NCBI RefSeq assembly: GCF_042477335.2
Contig: NC_091250.1
Span: forward strand, 132,281,384-132,345,383
DNA: 64,000 nucleotides
From: Ovis canadensis
Taxonomy: Eukaryota > Chordata > Mammalia > Artiodactyla > Bovidae
Reading direction: 5' to 3'
The notes below the pieces were generated by a model. It saw only the letters and a list, made by a program, of their open reading frames with translations, made no database searches and was not told the origin of the DNA. Below are positions 18,710 to 29,500 of the stretch, piece by piece (positions within the stretch are counted from its first letter, which is position 1; the number at the start of each line of letters is the position of its first letter). The position numbers and the translations under genes were made by a program.

Positions 18710-21560
18710 GTGAGCCCCTCCCCTCCAGCCCCACTGCCCCTGCGCCCCGCCATGGCTGCTCCTGGCTCCCAGCCCCTTAGAGGCGCCCCAGTCTGCCACG
18801 CCTTCTTGTCCCCCAGGACCCGCTCTACGGCTCCTGGCAGCGCGGGGTGGACTGGTTTGCAGCAGCCATAGGGATGCCAGCGGAGAAGAGATACAACAGC
18901 GTCCTGTTCGGAGGTGCGGTCCCGAGCTGGGCTGAGGCCTCCCCACGCCTTGGTTCTCACCTTCTCGCTCTGGAGCATGGTCCGCCCCCTCTCCCCGTGG
19001 AGCGTCCACTTCCCTTGGGGCTCCCCGGGCCGAGTGGTGACCGTGAGCTCTGTCTCTTCCAGGTCTGATCGGCTCCGTTTTCTCGCTCCTGCAGTTCCTC
19101 TCAGCACCACTCACAGGGGCCGTGTCTGACTGCCTGGGGAGGCGCCCGGGGATGCTGCTGTCCCTGGTACGGGTGTCCGCCTGGCAGCCCTCTGGGAGGC
19201 AGCTGTGGGCTCTCCGTGGCCCCTCAGTGGCCCTCAGTGCTCCCTGGGGGAGGTGTTTGGGGGGAGCAGGGCTTCTGGAGCTAAGCCAGGGTGTGGCAGA
19301 GCTGCTCCTACCAAGGGGTCACTGGGCATAGAAGTGGCCTTTGGCGGCTCCAGAACAGGGCAGGGCCCCAGGAGTACTGCTCCAGCCTGCCAGCCCCACT
19401 GTGGGCCCCTCCTGGCCCCAAGTGACGGCCCCTGCCCTTGGCCCCTGCCCTGGGGCAGGCAGGTGTGGCCACCTCCTACGCCGCGTGGGCCGCCTCGAAG
19501 AGCTTTGCGGCCTTCCTGGCCTCCAGGGTGATAGGCGGCATCAGCAAGGGGAACGTTAGCCTCTGCACCGCCATCGTTGCCGACCTGGGCTCACCATCTG
19601 CCCGCAGCAAGGGCATGGTGAGTGGCCCTGGGGCTTTGGGGTGGGGGTCTCTGGGGCTTGGGTCTCCCTGCTCGCTCAAGCACCCTCTTTTCCCCAGGCA
19701 GTCATCGGGGTGGCCTTTTCTCTGGGTTTCACTCTGGGCCCCACCCTGGGAGCCTTCCTGCCCTCGGAGACGGTGCCTTGGCTGGCCCTGCTCTTTGCCA
19801 TCTCTGACTTGCTGTTCATCTGGTGCTTCTTGCCAGAGACGCTGCCCCCACAGAAGCGGGTAAGGTGGGAGCCAGACAGCGCCCAGGCTGGGGCAGGTGG
19901 GGACGCCCATCAAGTGTCCCAGCTCCAGGTGCTGGGAAGGCCGGGCTACCCCCTTCTGGTGTCCAGATGCTCTTGAGAGCGCAGCGCCTCCTGGGACCCC
20001 ATGGTTCCCAGACCCCCCGGCCTCGCTGGGGCTCTGCAAGATGCAGGGGCCGAGCGGGTTCGTCAAGCCCACCCCCAGGCCCCCTAGTGGACCCTCAGTG
20101 CTGACCCCCGCAGGCGCCCTCCGTCACCCTGGGGTTCCGGGCGGCCGTGGACCTGCTCAGCCCTCTGGCCCTGCTCCGCTTCTCAGCTGTGGCACGGGGC
20201 CCAGACCCGCCCACTGGAGTCAGTAAGGAGCAGGCACTGGCGGGTGGGGCTGGGGGTCCCTCAGGCCACCTTGGGGGCTGCATGCGGGTCAGGGCCACAG
20301 CCCCTCCTCGCTGCCCCCCAGGGCTTGGCAGCCTGCGCGGCCTGGGCCTGGTCTACTTCCTCTACCTGTTCCTGTTCTCGGGCCTGGAGTTCACGCTCAG
20401 CTTCCTGGTGCACCAGCGCTTCCAGTTCAGCAGGTGGGACGCCTCGAACCCCGGCGGATCCCCACCTCGGCACACGCGTCCCCCGGGCCCAGTCCAGGGT
20501 CCTGGGGCGGACTGCGCGGCGCCCCGAGGACAGGGACCGAGGTCACCCAGGCTGCCTGGCCATGTGAGGGCAGCACCGGCAGGGCAGGGGTGCTGACAGC
20601 TCGCCCCTCGCAGGGTAGAACAGGGGAAGATGTTTTTCTTCATCGGTCTCACCATGGCCACCATCCAGGGAGCCTATGCCCGGCGGATCCGCCCTGGCAG
20701 GGAGATCGCGGCTGTGAAGCGGGTATGGAGTTCCCCGGGGCTGGGGGCAGGCGGTGCCCGCGCTCTGCGGAGGCAGTGGGGGCTCTCAGACCGGCTGTGC
20801 CGCCCACAGGCCATCCTGCTGCTCATCCCCGCCTCCCTCTTCGTCGGCTGGGGACACACGCTGCCCATCCTGGGCCTGGGGCTGCTCCTCTACTCCTGGG
20901 GTGAGTGGGCCTGCGGGCAGGAGCGGAGCCGGCGGCTGAGGGCGGGGCCTCCAGGTGTGAGGGCCGGGCGGGGGCGGGGCCTGTGAGTGGCGAGGGCGGG
21001 GCCTGCGGGGGGCGGGCCGGGCCGGGCCGGGCCCCCCTCCCACCTCCGTCGGCCTCTCCTCCGGGCTGACCGGTGTCTTCCCCGGTGTCTCCCCAGCCGC
21101 AGCCATCGTGGTCCCCTGCCTGTCCTCCGTGGTCGCCGGCTACGGTGAGAGGCCCTGCCCTGGCGCGAGGCCAGCCCCTGGGAGGCGGTCTGAGGGCCCC
21201 TGACGGCTGTCCCCTCTCGCCCACAGGCTCGCCCCGGCAGAAGGGCACGGTCATGGGCACGCTGCGGAGCCTGGGCGCCCTGGCCAGGGCCGTGGGGCCC
21301 GTGGTGGCCGCCTCAGGTGAGGCTGCGGTACGGCCCTCGGGGCATGCTGGAGGCCCGGCCAGCCTCGGGCTGGGGTTGTGGCTGGCCGAGCTGCAGGGGG
21401 CAGGTGGGCCCGGGGCACCGTCACCTCCCCCGTTGTCTCCACAGCGTACTGGCTGGCCGGCGCCCGCGTCTGCTACACCGTGTGCGCGGCGCTCTTCCTG
21501 CTCCCCTTCTCCATCCTGCGGACCCTGAGCCCGGCGGCGCGGACACTCAAGGCCGAGTAG
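18536..21560 (+). CDS. MFSD10: MFSD10 major facilitator transporter, complete 12-exon coding region
   Basis: MFSD10 (TETRAN, tetracycline-transporter-like protein) is a 12-helix major-facilitator protein reported to export organic anions. Coding exons: 18536-18709, 18817-18913, 19063-19166, 19459-19617, 19698-19859, 20114-20222, 20322-20433, 20614-20722, 20810-20900, 21097-21144, 21227-21316, 21445-21560. They sum to 1371 nt in frame: 456 residues against 455 in human. TM1 is the VVFLGLLLDLLAF segment. The TM2-TM3 loop carries the MFS motif A form SDCLGRRPG (about residues 110-119). The C-terminus is TLKAE, as in human. The start context ATCATGG has A at -3 and G at +4. Introns are short (about 80-300 nt) and very GC-rich. 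The gene lies downstream of NOP14 on the same strand and tail-to-tail with ADD1. Confidence 0.96.
18817..18913 (+). CDS. MFSD10: MFSD10 coding exon 2
   Basis: From residue 59: DPLYGSWQRGVDWFAAAIGM through RYNSVLFG. The acceptor is CCCCAG|GAC and the donor GAG|GTGCGG. Confidence 0.94.
19063..19166 (+). CDS. MFSD10: MFSD10 coding exon 3 (motif A)
   Basis: Ends residue 125. Reads LIGSVFSLLQFLSAPLTGA, then VSDCLGRRPGMLLSL. The Asp and the GRR of the MFS motif A are intact. Confidence 0.95.
19459..19617 (+). CDS. MFSD10: MFSD10 coding exon 4
   Basis: Residues 126-178: AGVATSYAAWAASKSFAAFL, then RVIGGISKGNVSLCTAIV. Two AG acceptors are close together; the one at 19458 keeps the frame with human. 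Confidence 0.94.
19698..19859 (+). CDS. MFSD10: MFSD10 coding exon 5
   Basis: Residues 179-232: AVIGVAFSLGFTLGPTLGAF, through SDLLFIWCFLPETLPPQKR, the end of the first six-helix half and the central loop. The donor is CGG|GTAAGG. Confidence 0.95.
20114..20222 (+). CDS. MFSD10: MFSD10 coding exon 6
   Basis: From residue 233: APSVTLGFRAAVDLLSPLAL, then LRFSAVARGPDPPTGV, the cytosolic linker between the two halves. The donor is CA|GTAAGG. Confidence 0.93.
20322..20433 (+). CDS. MFSD10: MFSD10 coding exon 7
   Basis: Reads LGSLRGLGLVYFLYLFLFSG, then LEFTLSFLVHQRFQFS. Starts the second half of the transporter. The donor is CAG|GTGGGA. Confidence 0.94.
20614..20722 (+). CDS. MFSD10: MFSD10 coding exon 8
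   Basis: Ends residue 342. Reads VEQGKMFFFIGLTMATIQGA, then YARRIRPGREIAAVKR. The donor is CGG|GTATGG. Confidence 0.94.
20810..20900 (+). CDS. MFSD10: MFSD10 coding exon 9
   Basis: From residue 343: AILLLIPASLFVGWGHTLPI through LGLLLYSW. The donor is GGG|GTGAGT. Confidence 0.94.
20935..21038 (+). repeat. G-run-rich tract in MFSD10 intron 9
   Basis: Repeated GGGCGGGGCCT blocks are followed by GGGGGGCGGGCC and three GGGCC units. More than ten G-runs of three or more on the plus strand give strong G-quadruplex potential. The tract ends about 60 bp before exon 10. Confidence 0.7.
21097..21144 (+). CDS. MFSD10: MFSD10 coding exon 10
   Basis: A 48-nt exon reading AAIVVPCLSSVVAGY. The acceptor is CCCCAG|CC and the donor ACG|GTGAGA. 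Confidence 0.93.
21227..21316 (+). CDS. MFSD10: MFSD10 coding exon 11
   Basis: Reads SPRQKGTVMGTLRSLGALAR, then AVGPVVAAS. The acceptor is CCACAG|GC and the donor CAG|GTGAGG. Confidence 0.94.
21445..21560 (+). CDS. MFSD10: MFSD10 coding exon 12 and stop
   Basis: Reads YWLAGARVCYTVCAALFLLP, then FSILRTLSPAARTLKAE and TAG. This is the last transmembrane helix and the short tail. Confidence 0.95.
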
Positions 21561-22161
21561 CTGGGCCGCCCGCCTGCGGTGATGTGAGGGCGGGGGACTG
21601 CGCGGGTAAGGGGGTCCTGGGCCAGGCCAGCTCCCCACTGCCCGCCTGACCCCCTCCGGCCCCCTGCCCCCCGCCCCCGGGGCCTGGGACTTGCAGCTCC
21701 AGGATGCAAGATACTCAGGCATGGACCTGCCTGTCAGGATCAGACTCAAGCCTTCCAGACTTTGTCTTCAGTTCTCAGCGACACAGGGCCTCAGCATGAC
21801 AAAGCAGCTGTTACACACCAAGTGCCTTCCTGCAGCGCACACCCCGTCCCCCCACACCCTGGAGGCCCCCAGGAACCAGGGGCAGCAGCTGGAGTGACAG
21901 CTGTTCCAGCTGCACCGACCACAGGGTGCCAAGCTCCGCCCAGCCGTTTCCCTTCTACCCTGGGGTTGGGGGGGAGGCCGCCTGACGTCCCTCCCCTTGC
22001 CCAGGGCCCTGGCCGGAAGCCCCCAACGCTGCCCTCTGCGGAAGAACAGGCAGACCCCTGGGGCAGGGTGCTTTTCAGACAGAGTATCCCCCATGGTCCA
22101 AAGTGACAAACTCTGCTGATCAAGAGATAAGCGCTCACTTTGTAATCTTTGGAACATTAAA
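21561..22161 (+). other. MFSD10: MFSD10 3' UTR (probable)
   Basis: A GC-rich stretch after the MFSD10 stop without exon or repeat signatures. The first poly(A)-signal-like hexamer on the plus strand is ATTAAA at 22156-22161, about 600 bp from the stop. A shorter 3' UTR using a weak signal is possible. Confidence 0.5.
22156..22161 (+). terminator. MFSD10: MFSD10 candidate poly(A) signal ATTAAA
   Basis: ATTAAA is the commonest variant poly(A) hexamer. It precedes the opposing ADD1 signal by about 95 bp. Confidence 0.45.
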
Positions 22162-22229
22162 CTTCTGAAGTCCTATTTTAAAGGAGCAAACAAAAGGAAT
22201 TAAGATGCGAGACTGCTTCCCAAGGTTAG

Positions 22230-23597
22230 ACAAGGAAACTGCGTAAAGAATTTTATTTGTGAGTAAAACATGTTACAATGAAGAAAGGCCATAGGACCTG
22301 TCCTCCCAAGCCTGTGTCTGTATATGCAACCAAACTTCATGTTGAGATACAAAGAGTTAAAATAAACTACAAAAATGAAATTAAAGTCATTGCATATGTG
22401 GGGTGAGAGGAAGGGAGGGCAGGAGGAGCCTGTGGTTAACTGAGTGCAGGGTAAGGCTGGGGAGCTCGACCACCACCAGGACAAGACAACACAGAGAGCA
22501 GCTCGCCAGGAAGCTCGAAGCAGAGGTCAGCGCCATGCAGCCGGCCTTGGGTCCCCTCCACCCCAGGGGCCTATTGGGACAGGCTGGCACTGGAGCTCCT
22601 GGGACGGCCGACCGTCGAGACCCCGGCCACCCCAAGTTCCAGACAAGCAGCCCCCCACTCTGCTCTACGGATGTGGCACTAGAGGGCAGGAGGGGCCTTG
22701 TGGTGACCGCAGGACGTCAGTGGACCTCTGGGGCTGACCCTCACCCTGAGCTGCCCTCTAACCAAGGGAAGGAGCGTCCCAGGCCAAGCTGAGCTCAGGT
22801 GCAGACCCGCCTCAGTGCCAGGCCCTCCCCAGGACAGAGAGCGGAAGCAGAGTGCTGCCCGTGCATGCCGTCGGGGCTGTGGGAGCTGCAGGTCCGCTGA
22901 GGAGGTCCACAGGACCACCCCTCGGAGGCGCCGTCCCTGACAGGTCAGGAGGCCCCAGGGGGTGAGTGCAGCCCCAGGTCTGGTTCTGGCCGAGGGGACC
23001 GGGGACCAGCACCAGCTGCGCCATGAGCTACTGGGGCGCCAGCTCAGCCCTGACCCTCTCCAAGGCCATCCTGGGGGCCTGGGCTGTCGGGGCGCTTTCA
23101 CAGGACCGAGGCTGTGCATCTGAACAGGGATCACGGAGCAGGCAACACCAGCAGGAAGCCACAGGTCTGATTCAGTCACCTGAGACCTGGGGGTGAAGGG
23201 GAGCCTAGCAGAGATGGGGCGCGGGTTACTTCCCGAGAGGAGAGCAGGAGTGGTCAAGGCCAGAGCGGCCAGGTCTGCCCCTGTCCAGTTGGGACCCTGA
23301 CTCGGCTCCCGGGGGACAGTGTCCTTGAGGAGTACAAGAGGGGCCGAGGTGCTGACCCCTGTAGGTCAGGGCTGGCTCGGAGGTGGACATGGAGGCCACG
23401 TCTCCCCCAGAACCCGAGGCTGCGGGCCAGGCCGCTGCACGCACACGAGGTTAGCACCGGTCTACGTGGGGGTTGGTCACACCGAGGGAGGCGCTAGCTA
23501 CACAAGGGATGGGCCTCTGCGCCCACTACACAGGGCGCCGGGGCACGCGGCGTGGTCGGGGACAGTCTGGCGGCGCCTTGGTGTGCAGGGAGGGCCT
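22230..23597 (-). other. ADD1: ADD1 3' UTR
   Basis: About 1.37 kb between the ADD1 stop and its poly(A) signal, without repeats, consistent with the long adducin 3' UTR. Open frames here are short or repeat-free noise. Confidence 0.75.
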
Positions 23598-26500
23598 TCA
23601 GGAGTCGCTCCTCTTCTTGCTCTTCTTCAGGAAGGAAGGGGTGCGGAATTTCTTCTTCTTTTTGGATGGGGACTTGCCCGGAGACCCATCACTGCCAGGG
23701 TCCTCGGCTGCTGGGGAGGCAGCCTCCTCAGCCCCCTGGGCTGGGGCTGGCTCGGGGCTGGCCACCGGGGGGGACCTGGAGGGGGACCCAGCGGGGCTTG
23801 GAGGGGCCCTGGCTTCAGCCAGCCCCTCCTCCTCCTCCTCCTCCTTCTCCAACGTCGGGAAGCCGAGCACTTCTGAAGGCTCATCAGGGGACAGGTCGGG
23901 CAGAGTCGGCTTGAAGGTGGCGGCATCACTGTCGTCTCCGGACGGTGGCTCCCGCGGCAGGTCTGGTGGGTGGGGCGGGAGAGACAGGGTTACAGAGCAA
24001 CCGCCCGGGTCTCCCGGCCTCCCAAGGGCCCTGCACAGACGCTGCCCTGGAAGGGACTCTAGAGCAGAGCAAGGAGCTCTCGCCGAGTCTACTCTACCCC
24101 AAGGCCGGGTGCAGCTCACAGTGAGGCATGGGCTCGGCCTCAGGGTGGATTTTAGCTTCTTCTCATGGACAGCGGGCTGACACCAGGCTCGGTTCCGGGA
24201 CTCAGTCCCCAGGCGGGGACAGAGTGATGAAAGGCCCGGAAGCACTCTTAGGACTGCAATGTTCTGCCTTAAACACTTGAACCACTAGAGGGCGGGCATC
24301 AGTGGTCCTGAACTGACGCCTCAATTTGTATCCACGACACCTGGTCTCCCGCCAAGGAGAACACGAGCCCACGGCCGTGCATGGAGAGCCCCGAGTGAAC
24401 TCCCAGACTGGCATCAACATCACCACCAAAGGCCACTGTAGGCTAGAGAATTCAGACAGAGATGAACTCCGAAAAAAAAAGGAGAAAAGGGAAAAAAAGA
24501 GAGATGAACTCTAAGGTAAAGGACAGGCAAAAAATTCAAGCCATTTTAAGCAGCTGAACATGGAAAAGTGAAAGTGTCCGTCGCTCAGCCGTGTCCGTCT
24601 CTTTGCGACCCCATGGGCTGTAGCCCACCAGGCTCCTCCGTCGGCGGGATTCTCCAGGCAAGAGTCCTGGAGTGGGCTGCCATTTCCTCCTGCAGGGGTC
24701 TTCCTGACCCAAAGATCAAACCCGGGTCTCCCACACCGCAGGCAGACTCTTTACCAACTGAGCCGCCAGGGAAGCCCCCCAACATGGAAACATAAACGTA
24801 AGCCACATGGCTCTGGTTTCAAAGGAACAGTCTGAGGCCTGCTTTCTACACTGGCCCCAGGGGAAACCAATTTCTGGATGTTTTAAACATAGTCTACAAA
24901 GTTACAAGCCACTGGGAGGCTAGGCAACACTGGAAATCTAGCCAAACCTCAGGAGGCGATAGGAAGCAGAGGAGCAGGAGGAGTCGGGGCAAGGGCGGCT
25001 CCCGGAGGCTGGGGAGCCCCTCCCCTCCGCCAGCCCCTCACCCCGGGTCTTAGGAGAGCGAAACGCCTTGGCTCAGCTGTGCAAGAGGCACTGAGGATTC
25101 ACTCTTCGAAGCATGCAGAGGCTGCCTGTGGGTGCTCAGGGGAACTTTTACCGTTGGACCAAATGTCGTATTAAACAAACAGCAGTGAATGTCACTCTCC
25201 CACCCACCTCAGATTTAAGCTTAAGCACCCAGCTTAAGCGAAGACCAAAATACATGCAGCCCCCATGCAAAATCCCAGCCTGTCTAGTCTAGTCCAGACT
25301 CGAGTCCGGTCTGACAGAGCAGAGCTCTCCACTGAGCAGCACCCGGCTAGAAGGGGAATAGGGCAATGTGGTCCCCTGGGACTTCTGAGGCCCAGACTGC
25401 AGGAGAGGCTGCCCACCACGCAGCTCAGGTGACCCAGCCCCTTCCAGGAAGGTCACTACCCACAGTGCAAGGACAGGGAGTAAGAGGGGGTGGGGTGGGA
25501 GGCTCTTTTTATTTTGAATCAACAGAAAACAAAACTTAACAAGCAACAAAGAAGCAGAATGAGGCAAAGCACAGGGAATTCCGATCAACAGCAGAGGGCC
25601 AGGCGGTACTTACTATGGTAACAGGTACTCTTTAGCACATCCACCTCCTGCTTGTCACGCAGCCACAGGAGAGAAAGCACAGGTAGAGAGGCTACGCATC
25701 AGTCTCAGCCACTGGGTTACAGACAGAGGGCGGGCCGGGGGGGGAGCCAAGGCCCCCAACAGGCAGGGGAAGCACCACGCACACGACTGAGGACAGACAC
25801 GGAGGCCACGGGTCCCAGACACAGGCAGGCGGTCTGGGAGACCACCGGGGTCCGGCACTCTCCACAGACTCTACATACGCCAGAGAGTGTGATCCTGGGG
25901 CCTGGACATGACAGAGGACGCTGCCGGGGCAACCCAAGCACAGGACGGTGGAGGAAATGTGCAAGCAGGGGCAGCACTGACGTCTCGGACGCAGGCAGGC
26001 TCTGTCCCCGACCATGCGCACCACACTTACGGGTCTGTGCCGCCTGCAGTTCTCAGCGCAGAGCCGACACAGCACAGAGGCGTGGGCGCGCAGAGCCAGC
26101 GACGCACTGGCCCCATGCAAACGCACGCTGGCCACCAGTGCCAGCTCCGCCCCTGCCACACTGGGCTGCTCTTCTCCCCCAGTCGGGACGCCTGGCTCCT
26201 CCCAGTGAGGCTGCCCCGGGCAACCGTGCACCCTCCCCCGAGGGGCGGCCTCAGGCCCACCCCCAGCCAGCGCTCACCTTCCTCCCGCTTGACAGGGGTG
26301 CTGGGGGGCGTGTGTGGCTCCGGAGGGCTCTTCTCTTTCTCTTCTCTCGTCTGGTCCAGATCCTCTGCAGATGCACACACCGCGGGGAGAGCGTGTGAAG
26401 AGCTGGGAGCCCCAGGGCCTCCCCACCACCCTCCACCAAGGCAGCCAGGCCAGCCTGCCCTGCCCATGGGGCTGCCTCCAGGAGGGCACAGGCCAGAGCG

Positions 26501-29500
26501 CAGAAGAGAAGAGCTTGCAGCCACCGTCCTCAGCTTTTCCCAGTCGCTGTCTGAAAGAGGATGAAGGAAGCCCTCGAGGACTGGGGTGTGGACCTGCATC
26601 TCGGGATCGCCAGAGCTGCCTCTGTGCTGTGCTGACTAGGGACCCCTGGCCGGTCCCCTAATGAGGAGCCCCTCCCCACATCCTCTGCATCGCACTGCTG
26701 AGAAAAGCCCAGGGTCCCAAGCACCCACGGCCTACCTGCCACTTCAAGGGACACTCTATGAGCACAATCTTGGTTTTAATCTTTTATTTAGAGCATTTTC
26801 TACCCATACTTTAAACCTGGCAGTTGTAGGGACGGCCCGGGAGGTCCCGTGGCTAAGACTTCACACTCTCGCTGCAGGGGGCCCAGGTTTGATCCCTGGT
26901 CAGGGGCTAGACCTCGCACGCCACGGTAGCTTGCCAGGCTCTGTCCATGGAATTCTCCAGGCAAGAATACTGGAGTGGGTTGCCAGGCCCTTTCTCAAGG
27001 GGATCTTCCAACCCAGGGATCAAGCCCAAGTCTCCCACACTGCAGGCAGACTCTGAGCCACGAGAGAAGCCCCACTAAGACGGGCACAGTGAGATAGAAT
27101 AGATATTAAATAAATGAAACAGATAAGAAACACACAAAATAGACATTAAAAAGGAGTAAACTTGGCACCTGTAAAGCATATTTTTTTCCTGAAGTAAAAG
27201 GCTCTAAGAACCAGAGAAAAAAAATCATAGGAACTAGGATCCAGAAAATTCCAAGTCCACCTCTCATTTAGGGAAAAGTGTATACCACTGTTACCGTAGT
27301 TCCTAGAATCTCCCATCTCATTGTCACGTTTTACATTAATAGTTTAGGGCCAGTTAAGTGCCGTCGGTTGAAAAAATTCACCTCCCTACGCCACCTAAGC
27401 CTACAGCTCCCTTCCTGAAGCCAGGTGTCCACACAGAGGCCGGCGGGCACATCTCTTGCCTGAGGACACAAATACCTTTCACCAGGGAAAGAGGCCACAG
27501 GCTTTCTTCCCTGCACCTGAAGTGCGGGGAAGACACAGCCTGACACACAGCCTGAGTCTCACCTGCAGCAGACACCGCCGCCTCCCACCATGCCAAGAGC
27601 TGGCAGCAGTGCAGGGCAGGGGTCTGCTGGCAGGGCCCTGGCTGCCACGCCCACGCAGACAGTCTGAGCACACAGCATGCTCACAGCCATCGCCACACAC
27701 AGCCACCCACTCCCTCCCTCTAACAGCCCCTAACGGAACCTGCACGTGCGGAGGAAACTCTGTCTTGCAGTTAAACTCAAAAAAAAAAAAAATCCGGGTT
27801 TCCCAGACACTGGGAGAGGCCAGAGGGCAGACACGTGACTCTGTGCACAGGAGCTGGGATTAGGCTACAGGACCAGGAGCTCAGGCCCACACACACGCTC
27901 TTCCTCTAAGTCAGTGACCAGGGCTGTGGCTCACACAGAACTCCCCGCAGGGCCGCCTGCACTGCCCCCGGGGCAGTCGGAATCAGCGCTGTGACCCAAA
28001 GAGACGGCTCCCCGGCATCTACGTGCACAGTCTTAACCTGAACACACACAGAACAGAAAGTGACAGGCACTGAGGATCTAACACACTGAAAGGCAGTCCA
28101 ACAGCAGCCCTTTCCACAACCCGAGCTCCCACAGCAGCCACAGATGCAGCATGTGGCTGACCTAGAACAAGACTGAGAAGGAAGATTCAGTTGGGGGAAA
28201 TCAGAGAACGTGTCTGAAGCTGAAACGGCTCCCGGGACGGTCCCCATCGAGCCTGGAGGGTCACCGCGGGGCCTCCCCTCCAGGAGGGGGCAGTGTGCAC
28301 ACTAAGGCCGGGAAGAGCGGCACGAGCCTCCTGGAGGGGGCGTCCTGCCCCGGGGTCTGCATGGCGACCGAGCGACCCAGGGCACTCCGGGAGAGCGGTT
28401 CAGACCCCCGAGCCTTTGCGCCAGACACAGTGGAAGGCCAGTTTCTCTCCCGGCCGTCACAATGTCTGAGTCTGCTTTTAAAAACCTGAAGTGTGAAACA
28501 AGCTGCTCCAGGAGGCTCTGGCTCTCAGAGCCATTTACTTTCCTCTGCTGCAAAGTAGTCCCAACATGCTTTACAAAGCCATGTCCTCCCAGCCTGTGAG
28601 CTGCCAACAGGAAGACAGCCGCAGCCTGGGCCCCCTCTGCAGGGTGGGGGAAGGGGCTACGCGAGGCCCTGGGCCTGTGACCACGCCTGGCCAGGGAGCC
28701 CTCGGGGCTGAGAGAAAACCCTGAGCCCTGACGGCGGCTGAGGTGAAGGTGGGGAGACTGGGTCCAGGGGTGCGGGTCAGACCCAGGTGGGCCTCTGCCG
28801 CACCCGGCCTTGCTCTGGGGAACAGGCTTCTCTGCTCTATCCGGCGAGAAAGGGCCCAGCTCTCAGGGTTACTGTGAGCTAACAGTAACCCTGAAACACA
28901 GGCACGCACAGCACTCACAGGGCCTGCCACAACATAACTGCTCAACAACGGCTGGAGTATGAATGAGACCAGACAGTTCAGAGAAGGCCCCTCCTCGGGG
29001 AGCTGTTAACAGTGAAGGCCTACATACATCAAGGGCGGAACGTATCTGAAAAGTAATACTCAAACCAGTTTGCCCACCAGCTATCCCAGGTTAATTGATA
29101 CATTCTTCTTTGGGCGTCCTGAGCCCTCAACACAGACGGCTATCCAGCTAGGAGACGGGGCACTGCCCGGAGCCTGGACGGGACAGGGCCTGCCAGGGCT
29201 CCTGAGGCCGCAGAGGCCCACGGACACCCTCCCTCCCTTCTCACCCACAAGAGGCTTCAGAGCAGCGCTGACAAGCAGGGCTCCTTTCAGGCCCTGCCTC
29301 GCGCTGGTGCGGTGCTTGGACCAGCGGGGGTCCCCCCACCCGACTGTGTCTGACCGCAGGCAGGACCTCTCTCACGCGAGGACTCCGGGTCCTCCCGACC
29401 AGACCGATTAGAGCCGTGATTACCCTCGACGTCCTCCGGGACTAGCCAGGGAGGTCAGGACGTGCACCTGAAGCCCCCTCAGGACAAGGAGCCCACAGGC

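Noticed and set aside
25652-26398. 248-codon plus-strand open frame
   Set aside because: It crosses ADD1 exon 14 on the opposite strand and intronic sequence, with no recognisable product.
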